A DNA stretch of 10,753 bases from Marine group II euryarchaeote REDSEA-S43_B8 (GTDB lineage: Archaea; Thermoplasmatota; Poseidoniia; Poseidoniales; Thalassarchaeaceae), in the NCBI GenBank assembly GCA_001629235.1, contig LUSA01000090.1:1-10753 (forward strand). The letters run 5' to 3'. The notes below the pieces were generated by a model. It did no database searches. It had not been told where the DNA came from and saw only the letters and a program-made list of their open reading frames with translations. Below, in pieces: positions 6,517 through 10,753 of this stretch (the stretch's first letter is position 1; each line of letters opens with the position of its first letter). The position numbers were made by a program, and so were the translations under genes.

Positions 6517-7163
6517 GTCACGCGGGCAAGCTGATAGGAAGGAGTCTGCACACACGCCTCCTTTCCGCCAGGCTGAAGGCGCACGGCATCGCAACCCACA
6601 TCATAGGGCTGGCCCGCTCGGAACTGATGGGCGAGATAGTGAAGTCAAGAACCGCTGACATCCACCAGCTGAACTGGCGAACCAGGTCGCTCCTGTACGC
6701 CACAGACCTACACGACCAGATCAAGCATGAGACCGAGCCGCTGCTGGACGCCGGATTCGTGGTCATCGCGGATCGGTACACACTCACTCCGAGGATCAGG
6801 GAGCAGGTGAGGGGCGGGGACGGGGATTGGATCGACTCGCTCTACTCCAATACCCCCGATCCCGATGCCCTGATCGTACTGCACGCAGGACCACGGCGAC
6901 TGTTGAATCGAATCATGTTCGGGGAGACCCTGGAGGCGCTGAACCACTTCGAAGCAGGCATGGACCTCGCCCTCTCCTCATCTATCACCTCGTCCTTCCT
7001 GCAGTACCAGAAGATCCTCAGGAACGAGTTCCAGGAGGCTGGGAAGGAGAGGGGCGCTACCCTGATTCCGACCAGGCACACGGTGCAAGAGGTCCATGAC
7101 AGGATATGGGACTCGGTCAGGCCAGTGGTCGAGCACATGCTCCAGCCGATCGAGGGGGACTAG
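6513..7163 (+). CDS. Second thymidylate kinase-like protein, lacking the P-loop
   Basis: A 216-residue relative of the preceding kinase: SLHTRLLSARLKAHG (~11-25) matches the helix after the P-loop, VVIADRYTLTPRIRE (~83-97, Asp87-Arg88-Tyr89) the DRY motif, and PDALIVLHAGPRRLLNRI the strand before the lid. What is absent is the P-loop: the protein reads MSHAGKLI then GRSLHT, where relatives have a strand, E-G-x-D-x-x and then G-(K/R)-S. About eight residues (24 bases, in frame) between Ile8 and Gly9 would restore an EGxDxxGRS-type loop. As written it should not bind ATP normally. It starts inside the ATGA overlap with tmk1. Its TAG stop at 7161-7163 overlaps the stop of the opposing gene. Paired tmk-like genes suggest a heteromer or a divergent role, but that is inference. 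Confidence 0.72.
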   Translation: MSHAGKLIGRSLHTRLLSARLKAHGIATHIIGLARSELMGEIVKSRTADIHQLNWRTRSLLYATDLHDQIKHETEPLLDAGFVVIADRYTLTPRIREQVRGGDGDWIDSLYSNTPDPDALIVLHAGPRRLLNRIMFGETLEALNHFEAGMDLALSSSITSSFLQYQKILRNEFQEAGKERGATLIPTRHTVQEVHDRIWDSVRPVVEHMLQPIEGD

Positions 7164-7636
7164 CCGATCATTCCCGCAACGATATCCGGCTGGGTCAGGT
7201 AGGCAAGTAGCCCGATGCCGGCGAACATCATCATCCAGGACCCGGTTGCCTTGACAAGGGGGGAGTTCCTCCTCAGCGAGTCGACCATCGCCCCCCTCCC
7301 CATCCCTACCATCGAGGTGACTCCGATCATCAGTAGCGAGACCGAGATGATCAGCCCGCCCATGCCCATCAGGAGGGCCCCCTCCCCGACTATGGCTAGC
7401 CATGCGATGAACGGGAAGACCGCTGCTGCGGTGCAATCCACTGACGCGGCGCTGTAGCCGATACCCCACAGGTACATGTTCCGCCTGGGGGTGAACTTGT
7501 CGTCCTCTTCAGTGGTCATGTGCCTGTCCAGTAGCCTCTGCACCCCGGAGAGTATGTGGGCCGTCCAACCCAAGAGCATCAGGGCCCCCAGCACGACCAG
7601 GAGGAGCGCGATCCCCACGGCAATGTCATGCAGGCC
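7160..7636 (-). CDS. CcdA/DsbD-like membrane domain, C-terminal part (frameshifted remainder of thioredoxin-CcdA)
   Basis: Continuation, in a different frame, of the gene starting at 8537. It reads GLHDIAVGIALLLVVLGALM (a membrane helix), a polar loop with TTEEDDKF, then YSAASVDCTAAAVFPFIAW. The Cys there sits in the helix that, in CcdA/DsbD proteins, holds the second redox cysteine, which pairs with the Cys of the SPCAFP helix. Two more helices follow (MGGLIISVSLLMIGVT and MMMFAGIGLLAYL). The only early start codon (GTG 7618) lies within the first helix, so this is not a separate gene. The stop TAG at 7162-7160 overlaps the tmk2 stop. Compared with the usual six-helix CcdA, the second helix is nearly absent at the junction. 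Confidence 0.78.
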   Translation of the reverse strand, partial: GLHDIAVGIALLLVVLGALMLLGWTAHILSGVQRLLDRHMTTEEDDKFTPRRNMYLWGIGYSAASVDCTAAAVFPFIAWLAIVGEGALLMGMGGLIISVSLLMIGVTSMVGMGRGAMVDSLRRNSPLVKATGSWMMMFAGIGLLAYLTQPDIVAGMIG

Positions 7637-8537
7637 CCAGAGCGGCGAACACCCCCACCTCGAAGGGACTGGGGGCGGCCCCCTCCAACTTGCCTTCCTC
7701 GCGGAGCTCGTCCTCCCTGACCCCGAGGCTGAGGCAGTAGCTGATGTAGGACGGCAGAACGGGGAAGGCGCACGGCGAGAAGTAGACTAGGACCCCGAGG
7801 AAGAGGCCGATCACGAAGACCCCGGAGAACGACCTGTCGGCCTTCTCGATTCCGAACCTGAGGCTCTCCGCATCTCCCTCTATCGCCCTCTCAACTGCCC
7901 GGTCGAAGGCCCTCCAACCGTCGAGGGGGGTCCCCGTCCCCTCCTTGGCCACCACGTACCCCTCGTGGTCGATCACGTACACGAGGGGGAGGTTCTGAGC
8001 CGCGTAGTACTCGACGATATCCCCCCTTGTTCCATTCTCGAGCATTATCGAGTCCGAAGCGCCGTTAGCCACTGGCCAGGGCATGTGCTTGCTGGACGAA
8101 GGGTCGCCGAACGTGTCGTTGATGCGTTCGAACGACTCGTACCGGTACCATGACCCGATTGAAAGTGCCACTAAGGGGTATTCCGAGCTCAGCGACTGCC
8201 AAGAGCCCAGGTTGTCCTCCATGTGGCTCTGCACGTAGTGGCAGTTTTGGCAGTCTACAGCAGTGAAATCGAGGATGACTACGCTTCCTCTGAGGTCCGA
8301 GAGTTTCACCATCCCATCTTCGAGAGGGATGGAGTCGTCTATGCCAGTCCTGTTCATCGTCATCACCTCGAACTCCGGGACTTGCTCTGCATCCTCAGAG
8401 ACTCCGTAGATGGACGAAGACAGCCCGAATATGGACAGCGATGCATAGGCGATGATGCAGAAGAGGACGATGCCGATGCCGAATGCCTTCCAGGTGTCCC
8501 GCTCTCTCAGAACCCCCGTATCGAAGCCCTCTGCCAC
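7626..8537 (-). CDS. Membrane-anchored thioredoxin fused to CcdA/DsbD-like domain, N-terminal part
   Basis: Predicted role: moving reducing power across the membrane to extracytoplasmic thiols (cytochrome c maturation or disulfide exchange). From GTG 8537: a membrane anchor at residues ~18-39, then an extracytoplasmic thioredoxin/TlpA-like domain (~50-225) with active site CQNC at 96-99 in DFTAVDCQNC and a conserved cis-Pro strand, NLPLVYVID. The CcdA part begins with a helix ending FSPCAFPVLPSYISY (reactive Cys ~256). The frame ends at GVFAALGPA with TGA (7628-7626), just as the second helix should begin. The remainder is at 7160-7636. Domain order is thioredoxin then CcdA, opposite to DsbD's C-terminal thioredoxin. 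The frame stays open upstream, but into the antisense of tRNA-Val, so GTG 8537 is preferred; a CATAAG box at 8564-8559 lies ~25 bases upstream, consistent with a leaderless start. Confidence 0.8.
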   Translation of the reverse strand: MAEGFDTGVLRERDTWKAFGIGIVLFCIIAYASLSIFGLSSSIYGVSEDAEQVPEFEVMTMNRTGIDDSIPLEDGMVKLSDLRGSVVILDFTAVDCQNCHYVQSHMEDNLGSWQSLSSEYPLVALSIGSWYRYESFERINDTFGDPSSSKHMPWPVANGASDSIMLENGTRGDIVEYYAAQNLPLVYVIDHEGYVVAKEGTGTPLDGWRAFDRAVERAIEGDAESLRFGIEKADRSFSGVFVIGLFLGVLVYFSPCAFPVLPSYISYCLSLGVREDELREEGKLEGAAPSPFEVGVFAALGPA

Positions 8538-8558
8538 GGGTTTCCGAGCCCTTTGCCT

Positions 8559-8564
8559 CTTATG
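8559..8564 (-). promoter_or_regulatory. Weak TATA-like box for the thioredoxin-CcdA gene
   Basis: CATAAG on the minus strand is centred about 25 bases upstream of GTG 8537 in otherwise GC-rich DNA. Supportive of that start but not a strong consensus. Confidence 0.25.
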
Positions 8565-8600
8565 ACCCCCGCGCGGCGATGATGCCCCTCCGTCACCAAT

Positions 8601-8606
8601 CTTATG
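8601..8606 (+). promoter_or_regulatory. Weak TATA-like box for tRNA-Val
   Basis: CTTATG (within caatcttatgcg) is centred about 29 bases before the tRNA 5' end at 8633, close to the archaeal TATA position. The flanking DNA is GC-rich, making the local AT patch stand out. Confidence 0.35.
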
Positions 8607-8632
8607 CGCGGAGGATTGCTGGGGAAAAGGCC

Positions 8633-8705
8633 GGGCTCGTGGTCTAGGGGTTATGACGTCGCCTTCACACGGCGAAGATCGCAGGTTCAATTCCTGCCGA
8701 GCCCA
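8633..8705 (+). tRNA. tRNA-Val(CAC)
   Basis: A full cloverleaf folds. The acceptor stem is GGGCTCG (8633-8639) with CGAGCCC (8698-8704) and discriminator A8705. The D arm is GTC/GAC around TAGGGGTTAT; its possible fourth pair is a T-T mismatch. The anticodon stem is TCGCC/GGCGA with loop TTCACAC, giving anticodon CAC at 8666-8668 (reads GUG valine codons). The variable loop is AGATC. The T stem is GCAGG/CCTGC with loop TTCAATT. No intron. CCA follows directly at 8706-8708, so the 3' CCA may be genome-encoded. The 3' half of the T arm and the acceptor stem overlap, in antisense, the last codons of deoC. Confidence 0.95.
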
Positions 8706-8992
8706 CCACCGACGATGTCATCCACCAGCGACGATGCCCCTATCCGGAGCCTCCCCGCCCCAGAAATCGACTCGTCCCTCGACATTACCAGCCCTACCAG
8801 CCGCTCCGCGTCCTCCCTCCTCGAGATGCCTCCTGACAGCTTGATGCCAGGGGCACCCTCGAACGAGAGGCAGTGCCTGCTCACCTCGTCCGCCAGTATC
8901 TCGGCATGCTCGTCTGAGCAGGGGCCGCGCTTTCCCGTGCATGTCTTGACGAAGTCCTCCCCCGTCGAGAGGGCCATCCTTGCGACTGCCCG
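8687..8992 (-). CDS. deoC: Deoxyribose-phosphate aldolase DeoC, C-terminal part (frameshifted remainder)
   Basis: This frame reads RAVARMALSTGEDFVKTCTG, then GIKLSGGISRREDAERL and RIGASSLVDDIV. In E. coli DeoC the Lys of DFIKTSTG (K167) forms the Schiff base and the Lys of GFKPAGG (K201) assists it; both are present here. It continues the gene that starts at 9387, and its only early ATG (8977) lies inside the aldolase helix. Joining the halves leaves LKVIV directly before RAVAR, where E. coli has about 11 more residues (ETGELKDEALI). So roughly ten codons plus a frame-changing remainder are absent. The last seven codons, ending at TGA 8689-8687, are antisense to the tRNA-Val 3' arm. Confidence 0.83.
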   Translation of the reverse strand, partial: RAVARMALSTGEDFVKTCTGKRGPCSDEHAEILADEVSRHCLSFEGAPGIKLSGGISRREDAERLVGLVMSRDESISGAGRLRIGASSLVDDIVGGGLGRN

Positions 8993-9387
8993 ACAATCAC
9001 CTTGAGGACAAGTCCGGAGGAGGCTTCGCGCATCGCTATCAGCTTGGCCAGCTCCTCCTGTCCCGGAAAGTCCCCCGTGTCTCTGGGCTCCAGCACGCAG
9101 TCAATCTCGTCAGCACCCGATGAGACGGCCTCTGCTATGGCCAAGGAGACGTCCTCCGGGGATTCGTCCCCCTCGGGAAAACCCCCCGCCACAACTGCCA
9201 CGGAGATCCCCTCTTCCAGATGCCTCCTGACTGATTGTGCGTGTTCGGGGAAGACGCAGACGGCAGCCGTGCCCTGTTCGTTCGCAACTCTGCAGAGACT
9301 CGCAATATCCTCCTCGGACGCGCTCCTGTCCAACAGGGTCAGGTCAACCAGTTCGAGGATCCCCCTCGCTTCCATCGTCCCACTCAT
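8881..9387 (-). CDS. deoC: Deoxyribose-phosphate aldolase DeoC, N-terminal part (reading frame broken)
   Basis: N-terminal half of the cytoplasmic aldolase that splits 2-deoxyribose 5-phosphate into glyceraldehyde 3-phosphate and acetaldehyde, in deoxynucleoside breakdown. It opens LVDLTLLD (residues 13-20), like the E. coli-type DeoC start (LMDLTTLN). AAVCVFPEHA (~41-50) and GADEIDCVLE (~91-100, proton-relay Asp96 equivalent to E. coli D102) follow. After GLVLKVIVG (~125-133) the frame becomes unrelated (low-complexity, Arg/Ser-rich) and ends at 8881. The real continuation is at 8687-8992. ATG 9387 overlaps the serC TGA by four bases (ATGA), which fixes the start and implies a serC-deoC operon. 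The four-base coupling argues that the gene was under normal selection until recently. Confidence 0.83.
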   Translation of the reverse strand: MSGTMEARGILELVDLTLLDRSASEEDIASLCRVANEQGTAAVCVFPEHAQSVRRHLEEGISVAVVAGGFPEGDESPEDVSLAIAEAVSSGADEIDCVLEPRDTGDFPGQEELAKLIAMREASSGLVLKVIVGQSQGWPSRRGRTSSRHARESAAPAQTSMPRYWRTR

Positions 9388-10475
9388 CCGTGGCGACTCT
9401 CGAAGCCCGTCATGAAGGATGCGAGGGCTTCCACGCTCTCGATGGGGCATCCGTTGTACAGGCTGGCCCTGATTCCCCCGACGCTACGGTGGCCCTTCAG
9501 GCCGCCCATCCCGCTGTCTCCGGCCTCCTCTAGGAAGACCTGCTCTAGGCTCTCATCAGCCAGCCTCCATGTCACGTTCATCATCGACCTGCATCCGGAG
9601 TCGGCATGGGGCCTCCAGAAGTCGCTGGAGTCGAGTATGTCGTACAGAACTCCTGACTTCTCGCTGTTCCTCCCAATGGCGCCCTCAAGCCCTCCGTTCC
9701 TCTCGACCCAGGCCAGTACCCTGTCCAGGACGAAAATCCCGAACGTGTTGGGGGTGTTGAACATCGATCCCTTCGAGATGTGCGTCTGATAGTCCAGCAT
9801 CGTGGGCAGCCCTTCCTTGCGCCTGCTAGACGCCCAGGGTGAGAGGATTACCACGGTCACTCCGCTCGGGCCGAGGTTCTTCTGGGCACCAGCGTAGATC
9901 AGATCGTGCTCCGAAACGTCGATCTTGGCACCGCAGATGTCCGAGCTGGCGTCGACTACCCTGGGCTTGCCGCCACTATCGGGGAGGTGGTGGAACTGAG
10001 TCCCGAATAGCGTGTTGTTGGATGTGTAGTGAAGGTACTCAGCCCCGTCCCTCACGGAATAATCGCCGTCACTAGGTACGCTCCTGAAACCACTGTCCGA
10101 ATCGTCCCAAACGGCACTCGCGTCCCCGATCCTATTGGCCTCCACCAGCGCTTTCTTCGACCAGATTCCTGTGACCAGGTAGTCAGCCATCCCGCCCTCG
10201 CTCATCAGGTTCAGTGCACTCATGTAGAACTGGGTCGAGGCCCCTCCTTGGAGGAAAAGGACCTCGTAATCATCGGGGATGGCAATCAACCCCCTAAGCC
10301 TGGACATGGCCGAGTCTATCACATCCTGGAAGGTCTGGCTCCTGTGTGACACCTCCATCAGTCCGAATCCGCTTCCGCCTAGGTTAGGGAGTGTTTCAGC
10401 AACCTCCTCTACGACCTCGAGTGGGAGAACGGCAGGACCCGCGCCGAAGTTGTGGATGCGACCCGATGGTCCCAT
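9384..10475 (-). CDS. serC: Phosphoserine aminotransferase SerC
   Basis: A 363-residue PLP enzyme converting 3-phosphohydroxypyruvate and glutamate to phosphoserine and 2-oxoglutarate, the second step of serine synthesis; some SerC proteins also act in PLP synthesis. It begins IHNFGAGPAVLP (~7-18; E. coli IFNFSSGPAMLP), with MEVSHRS at 40-46, the PLP-binding FLQGGASTQF (~74-83) and DASSDI (~175-180). The Schiff-base lysine is in YAGAQKNLGPSG (Lys199; E. coli Lys198). GSMFNTPNTF and the ending LKGHRSVGGIRASLYNGCP complete the fold. Length equals the E. coli enzyme (362). ATG 10475 is chosen because residues start to match SerC there; the upstream open frame is not conserved-looking. deoC overlaps its end by four bases; pdxT diverges 80 bases upstream. 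It looks complete. Confidence 0.93.
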   Translation of the reverse strand: MGPSGRIHNFGAGPAVLPLEVVEEVAETLPNLGGSGFGLMEVSHRSQTFQDVIDSAMSRLRGLIAIPDDYEVLFLQGGASTQFYMSALNLMSEGGMADYLVTGIWSKKALVEANRIGDASAVWDDSDSGFRSVPSDGDYSVRDGAEYLHYTSNNTLFGTQFHHLPDSGGKPRVVDASSDICGAKIDVSEHDLIYAGAQKNLGPSGVTVVILSPWASSRRKEGLPTMLDYQTHISKGSMFNTPNTFGIFVLDRVLAWVERNGGLEGAIGRNSEKSGVLYDILDSSDFWRPHADSGCRSMMNVTWRLADESLEQVFLEEAGDSGMGGLKGHRSVGGIRASLYNGCPIESVEALASFMTGFESRHG

Positions 10476-10555
10476 AACCGTACGGGGCCACGGGCGGTCT
10501 TTCAGGCCATCGGAGGAGCAATAGGGTTCATTTCTCGTTGTCCTGCCGCAGAATC
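10476..10555. promoter_or_regulatory. Short divergent intergenic region serC / pdxT
   Basis: Eighty bases separate the two outward-facing starts. It must hold both promoters, but I see no convincing TATA box or symmetric operator; the only AT-richer patch is gggttcatttctc near 10524-10536. Confidence 0.3.
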
Positions 10556-10753
10556 GTGCTCCGTATCGGCCTAGTGATGCTCCAGGGCGCTCGTCACTCG
10601 CATATTGCGGCTCTTGAGCGGGCTTCCAGCGAGACAGGGATAGATATCGAGATATACGAGTTGAGGAAATCATCAGACCTGGATTCCTCTGAACCCCATG
10701 CGATTGTGATGCCCGGAGGAGAGTCAACAACCATGAGGCTGACAGGTAATGAC
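10556..10753 (+). CDS. pdxT: PdxT, glutaminase subunit of PLP synthase (N-terminal part, runs off right edge)
   Basis: Sixty-six residues of a class-I-type glutamine amidotransferase that supplies ammonia to PdxS for making pyridoxal 5'-phosphate from ribose 5-phosphate, glyceraldehyde 3-phosphate and glutamine. It reads LRIGLVMLQGARHSHIAAL, matching the PdxT start (B. subtilis IGVLGLQGAVREHI), then VMPGGESTTMR, the conserved PGGESTTM motif. The catalytic Cys and His/Glu lie beyond the window. GTG 10556 fits the usual N-terminus; a TTG at 10538 is possible. Its product is the cofactor of the neighbouring SerC, making the divergent pairing sensible. PdxS is not in view. Confidence 0.88.
   Translation, partial: MLRIGLVMLQGARHSHIAALERASSETGIDIEIYELRKSSDLDSSEPHAIVMPGGESTTMRLTGND

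Noticed and set aside
6978..7469. 163-codon minus frame spanning the tmk2/CcdA boundary
   Set aside because: Arg/His/Asp-rich shadow crossing two convergent genes that have recognisable domains.
7626..7645. Programmed frameshifting in the CcdA gene
   Set aside because: GGGG followed by CCTGCATGA is not a known slippery or stimulatory arrangement that I can support, and no strong structure was seen. Similar breaks in pstS and deoC make a common sequence-level cause more likely.
8538..8690. Upstream extension of the thioredoxin-CcdA frame
   Set aside because: The extension would be antisense to the tRNA and is Arg/Gly/Pro-rich without signal-like features. GTG 8537 with a box 25 bases upstream is better.
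8604..9005. Plus-strand open frame covering tRNA-Val and antisense deoC
   Set aside because: It begins upstream of the tRNA and reads straight through it. The tRNA fold and the aldolase on the other strand explain the region.
9002..9415. Long open frame on plus, opposite deoC
   Set aside because: Serine/proline-rich translation with no domain resemblance. It is the antisense of a recognisable aldolase in high-GC DNA.
1..10753. CRISPR arrays, insertion sequences, integrase or defence genes
   Set aside because: No spaced direct repeats, transposase motifs or terminal inverted repeats were found. Gene content is housekeeping and transport.

Overview
The window looks like archaeal chromosome, most plausibly a marine Thermoplasmatota (Poseidoniales/Marine Group II-like) genome or MAG. 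The signs are an AbrB-PhoU phosphate regulator, a PstC-PstA fused permease, TATA-like boxes about 25-30 bases upstream of starts that lack a Shine-Dalgarno (leaderless style), acidic secreted domains, and a tRNA-Val(CAC) with an archaeal-looking fold. The lineage is inferred from family resemblance, not proven.

Layout. Bases 1-4951 form a phosphate-acquisition locus. It contains the 5' end of a PiT-type phosphate transporter (minus, running off the left edge), a divergent AbrB-PhoU regulator, then pstS, a fused pstC-pstA, and pstB on the plus strand. An AT-rich region between PiT and the regulator carries two TATA-like boxes and two inverted repeats built on CTATAT/ATATAG; related CTATAG words recur before pstS. 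Bases 4992-5657 (minus) encode a TSUP/TauE-SafE family membrane protein. Two adjacent thymidylate-kinase-like genes follow on plus (5779-7163). They converge on a membrane thioredoxin-CcdA fusion (7160-8537, minus). Next come tRNA-Val (8633-8705, plus), a deoC-serC pair on minus (8687-10475, 4-base overlap), and the divergent start of pdxT at the right edge.

How the genes fit together. PiT plus Pst plus the regulator form low- and high-affinity phosphate uptake with control. The tmk pair and deoC concern deoxynucleotides. SerC is PLP-dependent, and its neighbour PdxT helps make PLP.

The most striking feature is that five of the protein genes appear to have lost a short internal piece of conserved core. 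In pstS, ccdA and deoC the loss also shifts the frame. In tmk2 (no P-loop) and the TSUP gene the frame is kept. phoU, pstCA, pstB, tmk1 and serC look complete. Whether this is a sequence or assembly artefact or real decay cannot be decided from the bases alone, but it changes how each of those genes should be read.
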